The position numbers and the translations under genes were made by a program. This document shows, in pieces, positions 7,544-14,805 of a stretch of DNA of 52,544 nt (positions are counted from its first letter, which is position 1; every line of letters starts with the position of its first letter). The stretch is from assembly GCA_946413265.1 (NCBI GenBank), contig CAMKJU010000019.1:1-52544 (forward strand). Direction: 5' to 3'. Source of the stretch: an uncultured Lentisphaerota bacterium. Its GTDB lineage: Bacteria; Verrucomicrobiota; Kiritimatiellia; RFP12; UBA1067. The notes below the pieces were generated by a model. It did not search any database. It was not told the origin of the DNA and worked only from the letters and a program-made list of their open reading frames with translations.

Positions 7544-9670
7544 TCATCGCATCCAGCCCTCTATCTTGCAGACGCGCTCCATCAGCTTGCGCTCCGGTTG
7601 ACCGGAATCGGGGCGGAACCAGACCTCGATCCGGGCGGCGTACGGCTTGCCCCAGTCGCCTTCATAGATCGTGAACTCGTTTTCGTAGAGAAACTTCTCT
7701 TCTGGATCATTAGACCATCCAATTCGTTCATTAGAAGCTTCCTTCAACCTTCCTTTGGAGAGCCGCGAACCCTTCGTCGCTTCAAATGCCTTGAGATACA
7801 CAAGCCCCGGCTCGCCAGGATTGATCCGCAACGTGAGATTGTAGATGCCAGGCTGCATGCCGTTGCGAAGCGTGAATTCGTCCGATCCGCGAACGACAGC
7901 GTCGGGCGGCAGATTCGTCAGGGACAGGAACTCGTCCTTCAAGAACACCAGAACGGCATTGGTGATGCGCCGCTCGCGCGCAGACGACTCCTCAAACACC
8001 TCAATGCAGAAATCCTTGTCCCCAAAGCGCTCGTTACTTTTAAATGACTGGTGACTTCCCTTTGAGACATCGGCTCTTGCGATAGAAACCGGCTTGTGGT
8101 TCGCGCTCCCGTCGCGGCCAAACGGCGAGAACGGGAATCCGATGGTCGTCCTCGTCTGATAATGCGGAGTCGCCTGAGAGGCATCGGAATTCTGTACACG
8201 ATCATGCTGGATCGCGTTGCCGGAATAATATCCGTGAAGCGGATGGTTCCAGACGCCCTTGTTCCGCCAACGACGCGTCGCACACAGTCGGCCATGATCC
8301 TCGTGTAGCCACCATCCTGGATGTCTGGCGAGATAAGCCATTAACTCATCCCGTCGATTATGGACAAGTTCGGAAAGCGCGGACAAATCACATGTGACAG
8401 TTGGATTGTCGCCACCTTCCTTGCTCAACGCCGCGAAGACCGCCCGAGCGAAATCGTCGTCATAGACCTCGTCCGAATCGAACGGACTTCCAACTTGATC
8501 ACCTGGCATCACAATATTCTGCTCAAGTTCCGTCGGAATCGACAGCTCGTCGGCAAAATGGTCCTTACTCAGGCCCAAAACATCCCCATGATGGTCGAGA
8601 AAATCATCCCTTACTGCGTCGAGTTTATTCACCTTGAGGAATGCGGCATAGTTTATACACGTTTCCTTGTCTTGCGGATCAATGGCGATGGCCTGCCGGA
8701 TTGCCCTAGCGAACGCGATGGGGTTCTTGACTTGACGGGCATAGAGCTTCGCGTGTGTGAGGCGCAGCTTGGCAAACGCCCGTACGCCCATGCGGTGGTC
8801 CGGATCCAGCTCCCCGTCAGCGGTTCTGCGCCAGCGTTCGGCACGGCGCTTGGCGAACTGCGGGCAGGAAAGGAGGCGTTTCGTCATCCAGTCCCAGAAC
8901 TCGGCGTTGTCGCGCACTTCCTCGTCGGAAACCGCGCCGGACTTCTCCGCATTGAGCTTCACTACAAGGCCGTGCGGGGTCATGTAGTCGTACATCCATT
9001 CGATGGGATAGGGCTCCTCATCGTACATGGCGTGCTGGCCCTTGTTCTTCTCGAAGAGCTTCTTTGCGAGGATTTCGTTAATCTTCATCACGGCAAGAGC
9101 CCCTGTGATCGTTACCCTGCCATCCTCGATCTCCACGGCGTCGTGTGCGTCGATCTTGCCGGACTGCACGCCCTCCACGAACTCGCGGAACGCATCCGTG
9201 AGTTCGCCTTCGGAGGAGATGGCGTACCTCTTGCCGTACCTCTCGCGAATCACGGCCATGTAGTTGCCGTCCGCAAGGGCGTTCTGCGTGATGACGGCGA
9301 CATCAGGGCGCACGCCGTCGTTCAGGACAAGCGTCTCCGGGATGAAGCGCCCCCAGTCCGTGCCGCCGAAGTACAATGCGCCCTTCTCCATCGGTGCGGG
9401 ATAAAGCGGATTCGGCGGCGGCTCCTCCGAGCCGTCTTCCGCGCCGTAGCCGAAAAGGCCGCCCGCCCCTTCGAGTATGCCCAGGCCGAAGTCCGTCACG
9501 GCCCTTTCGCCCACGTCGTCGACGTATTTCTGGCACTCGGCGGAGAGCAGCGACGAATCGAGAGCTGGGTTTCCGATGTGAGAGCGTGGGTTTGAGGCGT
9601 CGTAGGCCGATGCGATGAGCGCCGTTACGGTGGCGAGCACAGCGAACATGGTTTTTGCGATGAAATTCAT
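7544..9670 (-). CDS. Exported TPR / DUF2723-C-terminal-like protein
   Basis: A 708-residue protein with an N-terminal signal peptide (about 1-22). The start at 9670 is chosen for GGAGG 8 nt upstream; the longer frame enters the preceding gene. The segment ALYFGGTDWGRFIPETLVLN followed by DGVRPDVAVITQNALADG resembles the part of DUF2723 membrane proteins that reads [21 protein letters not shown], but without the membrane domain. A TPR-like helical stretch follows (NPIAFARAIRQAIAIDPQDK). The C-terminal 250 residues are probably beta-rich and I do not recognise them. It starts 29 bp after the LRR gene, so the two are probably one transcript with the kinase/sigma pair. Function unknown. Confidence 0.7.
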   Translation of the reverse strand: MNFIAKTMFAVLATVTALIASAYDASNPRSHIGNPALDSSLLSAECQKYVDDVGERAVTDFGLGILEGAGGLFGYGAEDGSEEPPPNPLYPAPMEKGALYFGGTDWGRFIPETLVLNDGVRPDVAVITQNALADGNYMAVIRERYGKRYAISSEGELTDAFREFVEGVQSGKIDAHDAVEIEDGRVTITGALAVMKINEILAKKLFEKNKGQHAMYDEEPYPIEWMYDYMTPHGLVVKLNAEKSGAVSDEEVRDNAEFWDWMTKRLLSCPQFAKRRAERWRRTADGELDPDHRMGVRAFAKLRLTHAKLYARQVKNPIAFARAIRQAIAIDPQDKETCINYAAFLKVNKLDAVRDDFLDHHGDVLGLSKDHFADELSIPTELEQNIVMPGDQVGSPFDSDEVYDDDFARAVFAALSKEGGDNPTVTCDLSALSELVHNRRDELMAYLARHPGWWLHEDHGRLCATRRWRNKGVWNHPLHGYYSGNAIQHDRVQNSDASQATPHYQTRTTIGFPFSPFGRDGSANHKPVSIARADVSKGSHQSFKSNERFGDKDFCIEVFEESSARERRITNAVLVFLKDEFLSLTNLPPDAVVRGSDEFTLRNGMQPGIYNLTLRINPGEPGLVYLKAFEATKGSRLSKGRLKEASNERIGWSNDPEEKFLYENEFTIYEGDWGKPYAARIEVWFRPDSGQPERKLMERVCKIEGWMR

Positions 9671-9699
9671 TTCGTGTTCCTCCTTGTCTCTTGAGGGGA

Positions 9700-10887
9700 T
9701 TAGTAGATGATTGTCGTCTTGTCGCCGACTGCGCGGCGGATGCGCACGATCTCGTCCTTGTCCTTCGCGATCGGCGTGTCCGAGAGGTCGATGAGCAGCA
9801 CCTTTGACCAACCGTCGAGGTTTTCAGGAAGCCGCTTGAGTTTCGCGCATCCGGCGAACGAGATTGTCCGAAGCTTGCCTATCCACTCCGCCTCCGGGGG
9901 GATTTCCGAAATCAGCGTCCCGCCGACGTCAAGATCTGTCATTTGGCCGGACAAACCAGCCCGCGGCAACATCGTAATCTTCGTGTTCCTCGCGTAGAGG
10001 TGCTTGAGTTTCAAGCGGCCAAGGGTCTCGATGAAATGGCTGCGCTTTGCACCTTTTGCGTCCGTGTACATTCCGTCGTCAAGGGGCGTGCCGTTCATGC
10101 GCAGGTAATGGAAGGAAGGGAGATGGGTCAGTCCGGCAGGGATCTTGTCAACCTGCGTGCCGTCCAAGTTGAGGTATTGGAGGCAGCGAAGCTCGCGTAT
10201 GTCGTCGGCAACCGCCTTTATCGGATTCCGCGCGAGCCAGAGCCACCGCAGGTTCTTCATCTTGAAGACGCAAGATGGTATTTCCTCAATGCCCGTCTCG
10301 GAGAGGTCGAGCGCGCGGATGTTCGTCAGCCCTTGCAGGTCTTGAGCCGTGATGTTCTTCGCTCCCCGCAGATAGAGCCGCTCGACCTTGGAACGGTCGC
10401 ACTTCCGAAGCTCGTCCATCGAGGCGACGGTCAGGCCCGACCTCTCGAGACGCGATTTCCTGACGTGCCATTTCGGCCAGTTCTTTTCGGGGGCTTTCGC
10501 CACATTCTCGTTAAGCAAAGTCGAGATGAAGTTGTTCGACTCCTCCAGCATCATGTCGTTCAGCTGCTCCGCCGTCAGGCCCTTGATGTCGGCCCTGAGC
10601 TTGTCGACCACGACCTTCGCGCCGGCAATGTCGCCGCCGCGCATGTGCAGGCGCAGCGCGCCGTTCAGGAGAAGGAACTTCTCGGCCTCCCCCGTCTCCT
10701 TTTCCGCGAGCGCGAAGAGCGCCTCCGCGCCTCCGCCCGGCTTGAGTTCGCCGGAATTGAGCTTGTCCACGATTCCCGCGGACATCTCCGCTACCCTTGG
10801 ACGCGCCGCCTCCAGCGCCTCCTTCGTTGGCATCGCCCCCGCGCAGAACGCCGCGCAAAGACCCGCCGCAATCATCAGTCTTTTCAT
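9700..10887 (-). CDS. Exported leucine-rich-repeat protein
   Basis: A 395-residue secreted protein. The start at 10887 has AAGGA about 9 nt upstream and gives a clean signal peptide (LMIAAGLCAAFCAGA, cleavage before MPTKEA). Residues about 165-385 hold leucine-rich repeats of the LxxLxLxxTxIxxIP kind (LTNIRALDLSETGIEEIPSC, LQYLNLDGTQVDKIP, LIDLSDTPIAKD). The N-terminal 150 residues are helical. LRRs usually mediate protein binding; the partner is unknown. It lies 81 bp downstream of the ECF sigma gene and 29 bp upstream of another exported protein, which suggests it is a product, sensor or target of that regulatory pair. Confidence 0.8.
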   Translation of the reverse strand: MKRLMIAAGLCAAFCAGAMPTKEALEAARPRVAEMSAGIVDKLNSGELKPGGGAEALFALAEKETGEAEKFLLLNGALRLHMRGGDIAGAKVVVDKLRADIKGLTAEQLNDMMLEESNNFISTLLNENVAKAPEKNWPKWHVRKSRLERSGLTVASMDELRKCDRSKVERLYLRGAKNITAQDLQGLTNIRALDLSETGIEEIPSCVFKMKNLRWLWLARNPIKAVADDIRELRCLQYLNLDGTQVDKIPAGLTHLPSFHYLRMNGTPLDDGMYTDAKGAKRSHFIETLGRLKLKHLYARNTKITMLPRAGLSGQMTDLDVGGTLISEIPPEAEWIGKLRTISFAGCAKLKRLPENLDGWSKVLLIDLSDTPIAKDKDEIVRIRRAVGDKTTIIY

Positions 10888-10968
10888 TCTTTGTTTCCTT
10901 TCTCGGCTTTCGCCGCAATCCAAGAAACGGATGCGGCGGAGGCTTCTGACAAAGTTTTTCAAAAAAGT

Positions 10969-11580
10969 TCAGCCGTCCATTTCGGACTCGATCGCGGCCA
11001 CCATCCGCGCGACGCGGCTCTTTGTCTGGTAGACGACGTCCTCGGAGACTCCGAAGCGCGAAGCGACGGACTTGATCGGCTCCTCCTCGACCGCGTAGGC
11101 CCGGTATATGGCCTTCGTCTTCGCGGGCAACATCGTGCGGGTGAGCACGTGTTCCACCGCCGCCTCGTGCCGCGCAAGCCGCCACTTCACGTCGATAATC
11201 GCAACGGTCTCCGACTCCACCGTCGGCTCGACCGCCGCGTCTTCGTCATCCAGGGACACCATGCGCATGCCGCCACGAGCCTTCGCCGCGCGCCAGAAGT
11301 CTATCACCTCGCGCCGTATGAGCGTCGCGAGATAGCTTCTGAAATGTCCCGCGTCGCCCGAATAGCGCCCCGCGCGCAGCACGTCGACAAGCTTCAGCAG
11401 GATCTGCTGCGCGATGTCCTCCGCGTCCGCCGCCGCGCCTTGGCTCTCCGCGAACTTGACGATGGCCGGCTGGTACAGCTCAAAGAACCTCTGCCAGGCG
11501 AACTCGTCGGATCTCCCGGTCATCTGCGCGGCGAGCTTGACGAGAAGCGTGCAGGGCGTTTCGGGGAATACGGACATCAC
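10969..11580 (-). CDS. ECF-type RNA polymerase sigma factor
   Basis: A 203-residue group 4 sigma factor. Region 2 is at about 25-95 (FELYQPAIVKFAESQG, AEDIAQQILLKLVD, HFRSYLATLIRREVIDFWR) and region 4 at about 143-195 (LPAKTKAIYRAYAVEE, VASRFGVSEDVVYQTKSRV). Its ATG overlaps the stop of the Ser/Thr kinase by 4 bp (11577-11580), so translation is coupled and the pair should be made in fixed ratio. ECF factors encoded with Ser/Thr kinases are known from Planctomycetes, where phosphorylation is thought to take the place of an anti-sigma factor. No anti-sigma gene is seen. The adjacent LRR and TPR-like exported proteins are candidate targets. Confidence 0.9.
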   Translation of the reverse strand: MMSVFPETPCTLLVKLAAQMTGRSDEFAWQRFFELYQPAIVKFAESQGAAADAEDIAQQILLKLVDVLRAGRYSGDAGHFRSYLATLIRREVIDFWRAAKARGGMRMVSLDDEDAAVEPTVESETVAIIDVKWRLARHEAAVEHVLTRTMLPAKTKAIYRAYAVEEEPIKSVASRFGVSEDVVYQTKSRVARMVAAIESEMDG

Positions 11581-12680
11581 CTGCCCTCCATGAATCGCGG
11601 CGGCGCGAAAAGCCCGTCAGTGAGGCCGGAACGATTCTTCGTCGGCGGTGCGGGAACAGGCGGCGCGACACGCTCCTCCACGCGCGGCGGCGTCTGCGCC
11701 ACGGGCTCGACAGGCGCGTCCCTGCGCGGCGTCCGCGTCGCAAGCGCGAGGACAAGCGCACTGACTGCCCCGATTGCGCCAAGTGCGGCGATCCAGGGCC
11801 AGACGCGGCGACGGGGAGCGGGAGCGGACTTCGGGGCGAGCGCCTTCGCAAGCGGCGCGAGCGTGGATGCGCGACGGGCCGGATCGGCAACGAGCATCGC
11901 GCCAAGGACTTCCGACCAGTTGTATTCAAACGAGTCCAGCATGTCGGCCAGTCCAATGACGTGCCGTCCGGGCTTGTGCGTGCCGCCCGCGCCGAGATTG
12001 GGATCGTACCACACCCCCGTGAGAAGGCGGAAGAAACTCGCCGCGAGGGCGTAGGCGTCAGATGCGGCTGTGGCCTCCTCGCCGCGCAGGAGTTCCGGCG
12101 CCATGTAGCCGCGCGTGTCCAGCACATGCCGCTCGGCGCTCGTCCCCGTGAGCATGGTCTTCGTGACGTCGATTTCCTTGCGGAGACGTTCGTTGCAGAC
12201 TCGGGAAATGCCGAAGTCTGTCAGGACTGCGCATCCGGCGGAATCGACGAGCACATTGTTCAACTTGATGTCGCGGTGAACGACACCTTCGGCGTGTATG
12301 TAGTCGATGACGGAGGCGAGGTCGCGGAACCAGAGGGCGAGTTGCGCCTCGTCGGCCTCGTTCGGCGTCACCTCGGCAAGCGTCTTCGCGCACCCGTCCG
12401 CGCGGAGGACGAGATCCATCGCGAGATAGGGGCGCTCCGTTGCGTCATCCACGCCGAAGTCGTGCATCTTGACGAGGCGGGGGTGGGAGAGTCGCGAAAG
12501 GAGGCGGGCCTCGACGAGAAAGCGACGGCGGAAGAAGTCGGCCTTCGCGCCATCGGCGGCAAACAACTTGAGGGCAACGTGCGCCCCGTCGCCGCCTTCG
12601 GCTTCATACACCTCGCCCATGCCGCCGGCCCCAAGCCGACGTAGAACACGGTATGCGCCTATTCTGTCTCCCGCTTCCAT
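11577..12680 (-). CDS. Membrane-anchored Ser/Thr protein kinase (PknB-like)
   Basis: A 367-residue Hanks-type kinase with all key elements: Gly-rich loop GAGGMGEVYEA (17-27), Lys38 in VALKLFA, catalytic loop VVHRDIKLNN (133-142), DFG (155-157) and MAPE (193-196). A membrane helix (about 293-315, WPWIAALGAIGAVSALVLAL) is followed by a short Pro/Arg-rich tail of about 50 residues outside the membrane, with no sensor domain. The start at 12680 fits the domain boundary; another ATG at 12716 would add 12 residues, and neither has a clear ribosome-binding site. The gene overlaps the ECF sigma gene, its probable substrate or partner, and lies 81 bp after the sugar permease. Confidence 0.9.
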   Translation of the reverse strand: MEAGDRIGAYRVLRRLGAGGMGEVYEAEGGDGAHVALKLFAADGAKADFFRRRFLVEARLLSRLSHPRLVKMHDFGVDDATERPYLAMDLVLRADGCAKTLAEVTPNEADEAQLALWFRDLASVIDYIHAEGVVHRDIKLNNVLVDSAGCAVLTDFGISRVCNERLRKEIDVTKTMLTGTSAERHVLDTRGYMAPELLRGEEATAASDAYALAASFFRLLTGVWYDPNLGAGGTHKPGRHVIGLADMLDSFEYNWSEVLGAMLVADPARRASTLAPLAKALAPKSAPAPRRRVWPWIAALGAIGAVSALVLALATRTPRRDAPVEPVAQTPPRVEERVAPPVPAPPTKNRSGLTDGLFAPPRFMEGR

Positions 12681-12760
12681 GACACATTGGAGCCCGACGC
12701 GCAAAGCGCCGCGCATGCAAACGCGGCGACGGCACCCCCTTTAAGCGTCATCTTTTTCAT
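12659..12760 (-). CDS. Possible 33-residue signal-peptide-like ORF
   Basis: The ATG at 12760 lies one base after the permease stop and the frame ends inside the kinase start (22-bp overlap, different frame). The peptide MKKMTLKGGAVAAFACAALC followed by ASGSNVSW looks exactly like a secretion signal with a Lys-rich N-region and hydrophobic core, but there is almost nothing after it. It could be a tiny membrane or secreted peptide, a translational coupler for the kinase, a remnant of an exported gene, or chance. Confidence 0.3.
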   Translation of the reverse strand: MKKMTLKGGAVAAFACAALCASGSNVSWKRETE

Positions 12761-12761
12761 C

Positions 12762-13787
12762 TTACTGCCCGGCGGCGATGATGAGGCCGAGGCCGATGAG
12801 GAAGAGCACGAACATCGCGAGGTTGAGGACGCCGGCATTCTTCGGCGCGCCCTTGAACTCGCGCCACACAAGGATTCCCCAGAGCGCGGAGACGAGCGTC
12901 GCACCCTGTCCGAGTCCGTAGGAAATCGCCGAGCCGGCCTTCCCCGCCGCGACGAGGTTGATTCCGTTGCCGAGTCCCCAGATGAGTCCGCCCAGCACGC
13001 CCACGAGGTGAATCGGGAACCCGCCCTTGAAGTATTCCTTCTCCGTGATCGGCTCGCCGCTCACCGGATGCCGCATCGCGATCGCGTTGAACACGAAGTT
13101 GGACGCGAAAATGCCGAGCGTGAACACGAAGAACGCGGAGTACGGCGTCATCATGCCGGGCTTCGGCGCGGCGGCGGCGAAGTCCATGTCCATCGTGCGG
13201 GCAATGAACCTGTAGAAGAACGCCATCAGCACGCCGCACACGACGGAAAGCAAGATGCCTTTGCCCACCCCGGATTTTCCGGAATCTCCGGATTTTCCGG
13301 AATTTCCGGATTTCAGCCGATACGCCGCCGCATTGCAAAGGATCGCCGCGACGATCAGCGCGACGCCGCCGAAGAGCATCACGGGGTCACCCTTCGGCGC
13401 ACCGACGTAGTTGACCACCACGCCGAGGACGAGCGCAAGGCCGATTCCCACCGGGAACGCCACGCTCATGCCCGCGATGGAGATCGCCGCCGCAAGCAGG
13501 ATGTTCGCCGCGTTGAAGACGATGCCGCCGAGGAATGCGCTTCCGAGGTTCCCTGCGGACGCCTGCTTCAAGTTCGTGATAAACGACCATTCGCCGCCGC
13601 CCCACGAACCTACCGTTAGGCCGCTCGCGATGGCGAAGAGGACGACGCCGATTACGTAGTCCCAGTAGAAAAGCTCGTAGCGCCAAGTCTTCCCCGCGAG
13701 CTTCTGGGTGTTGCCCCAGCTGCCCCAGCAGAACATGGTCACGACGCAGAACGCGACGGCCAGTGCGTAGTTGCTGCAATAGTACAT
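12762..13787 (-). CDS. GRP/RhaT-like sugar permease (DMT superfamily)
   Basis: A 341-residue inner-membrane transporter with about ten hydrophobic helices. The start at 13787 has AGGAG 8 nt upstream; the longer open frame to 13994 runs into the ribokinase gene. The N-terminus (YALAVAFCVVTMFCWGSWGN) and the regularly spaced Gly/Ala-rich helices match the glucose/ribose uptake (GRP) and L-rhamnose transporter branch of drug/metabolite transporters. The position 46 bp after ribokinase argues for ribose or a related pentose, nucleoside or deoxysugar as cargo (inference). A cytoplasmic loop near residues 158-172 is made of S-G-K/N/D triplets encoded by a 9-bp tandem repeat at 13270-13314. Confidence 0.85.
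   Translation of the reverse strand: MYYCSNYALAVAFCVVTMFCWGSWGNTQKLAGKTWRYELFYWDYVIGVVLFAIASGLTVGSWGGGEWSFITNLKQASAGNLGSAFLGGIVFNAANILLAAAISIAGMSVAFPVGIGLALVLGVVVNYVGAPKGDPVMLFGGVALIVAAILCNAAAYRLKSGNSGKSGDSGKSGVGKGILLSVVCGVLMAFFYRFIARTMDMDFAAAAPKPGMMTPYSAFFVFTLGIFASNFVFNAIAMRHPVSGEPITEKEYFKGGFPIHLVGVLGGLIWGLGNGINLVAAGKAGSAISYGLGQGATLVSALWGILVWREFKGAPKNAGVLNLAMFVLFLIGLGLIIAAGQ
13270..13314. repeat. 9-bp tandem repeat (5 units) inside the sugar permease
   Basis: Units CCGGATTTT, CCGGAATCT, CCGGATTTT, CCGGAATTT and CCGGATTTC follow each other. Each encodes three residues (SG plus K, N, D or V), so copy-number changes keep the frame and only alter the length of one loop. Confidence 0.85.
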
Positions 13788-13802
13788 CTTCTTTTCTCCT
13801 TT

Positions 13803-13830
13803 GTCTTCTGTCTTTCGTCTTCTGTCCTCA
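13803..13830. repeat. Four heptamer repeats between ribokinase and permease
   Basis: GTCTTCT, GTCTTTC, GTCTTCT and GTCCTCA follow in phase in the short gap after the ribokinase stop at 13834. They are purine-rich on the coding strand, just ahead of the permease ribosome-binding site, so length changes would alter spacing in the shared mRNA. Confidence 0.6.
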
Positions 13831-13833
13831 AAC

Positions 13834-14733
13834 CTAAACGACCTCTCGCCTGTACGGCACGGACGCCTGCGCGCCGGGACGCGTGACGGAGATCGCGGAC
13901 GCCTTCTGCGCGAAGGCGACCGCATCCGCGACGGGACGCCCTTCAGCAAGCGCCACGGCAAACGCGCCGTTGAAGGTGTCGCCTGCGGCAACACAGTCGA
14001 CCGCCTTCACCTTCTTCGCCGGGAACACCTTCCCGCAGTCGCCGCAGTAGCAGCCCTTCACGCCCATCGTGATGAGCACGTGCTTGACGCCGCGCTTCTT
14101 CAGGACGGCTACCGCCTTCGCGGCGCTCGCCGCATCCGTCACCTTCACGCCCGTGAGAATCTCCGCTTCGGTCTCGTTCGGCGTGATCCAGTCGATGAGC
14201 GGATAGAGAGCCTTCGGCAACTTCCGAGCCGGCGCGGGGTTGAGGATCACCGGCACGCCCGCGTCATGCGCCGTCTTCGCAGCCCACGACACGGTCTCAA
14301 GCGGCGTCTCGAGCTGCATCAGGAGAGCAGCCGAGCCCACTATCTCCTTCGCATACGGCGCGACGTCGGCGGGCGAGAGCGTGCCGTTCGCGCCGAGCGC
14401 GACGGAGATGACGTTCTGTCCCTTCGCGTCGACGAGGATGAGAGCCGTGCCGGACGGCTCCTTCTTGTCGACGATCAGCCGCGCCGCGATGCCGTCCTTC
14501 TTGAGGCGGGCCGCCGTGTCGCGTCCGAACACGTCGTCGCCGACTTTCGCGACGAAGAGGCAGGCGCCCTTCTTCGCGGAGAGCCGCGCGACCGCGACGG
14601 CCTGGTTCGCGCCCTTGCCGCCGTGGTTCATCATGAAATGCCCATCGCTCACGGTCTCGCCCGGAACGGGGATGCGCTTCCCGGTTATCACCATGTCGGT
14701 GTTTGTCGATCCAATGACTGCTATTTTTTTCAT
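13834..14733 (-). CDS. rbsK: Ribokinase
   Basis: A 299-residue cytoplasmic PfkB-family kinase that phosphorylates D-ribose (or a close relative) at O5 using ATP. PfkB signature 1 is GGKGANQAVAVARL (38-51); the second is VAAGDTFNGAFAVAL (248-262) with catalytic base Asp252. The N-terminus IAVIGSTNTDMV and the substrate Asp13 match ribokinases; the C-terminal TRPGAQASVP is also typical. Length is normal for the family. The start at 14733 has no Shine-Dalgarno, but TTGATT-18-TATTAT lies directly before it, so the mRNA may be leaderless. The permease follows in the same direction. Ribose specificity rather than another pentose, nucleoside or 2-keto sugar cannot be settled from sequence alone. Confidence 0.88.
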   Translation of the reverse strand: MKKIAVIGSTNTDMVITGKRIPVPGETVSDGHFMMNHGGKGANQAVAVARLSAKKGACLFVAKVGDDVFGRDTAARLKKDGIAARLIVDKKEPSGTALILVDAKGQNVISVALGANGTLSPADVAPYAKEIVGSAALLMQLETPLETVSWAAKTAHDAGVPVILNPAPARKLPKALYPLIDWITPNETEAEILTGVKVTDAASAAKAVAVLKKRGVKHVLITMGVKGCYCGDCGKVFPAKKVKAVDCVAAGDTFNGAFAVALAEGRPVADAVAFAQKASAISVTRPGAQASVPYRREVV

Positions 14734-14742
14734 GGCGCGGAA

Positions 14743-14772
14743 ATAATACCATTTCCAAAGCGGGAAAATCAA
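14743..14772 (-). promoter_or_regulatory. Promoter of ribokinase (TTGATT-18-TATTAT)
   Basis: On the minus strand TTGATT (14772-14767) and TATTAT (14748-14743) are 18 nt apart, and the -10 is 9 nt from the ATG, giving at most a very short 5' leader. Confidence 0.6.
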
Positions 14773-14787
14773 TATGGAAAACAAAAG

Positions 14788-14804
14788 GCAGGATAAAAAC
14801 CTGC
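14788..14804 (-). terminator. Intrinsic terminator upstream of ribokinase
   Basis: Minus-strand GCAGG-TTTTTAT-CCTGC followed by CTTTTGTTTT. It closes the transcript of the exported propeller-like gene before the ribokinase promoter. Confidence 0.55.
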
Positions 14805-14805
14805 T

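Noticed and set aside
9943..12054. A 703-codon open frame on the plus strand opposite the LRR, sigma and kinase genes
   Set aside because: It lies antisense to three genes with clear motifs, has Arg/His/Leu-rich low-quality translation and no ribosome-binding site; it is a by-product of high-GC codon use.
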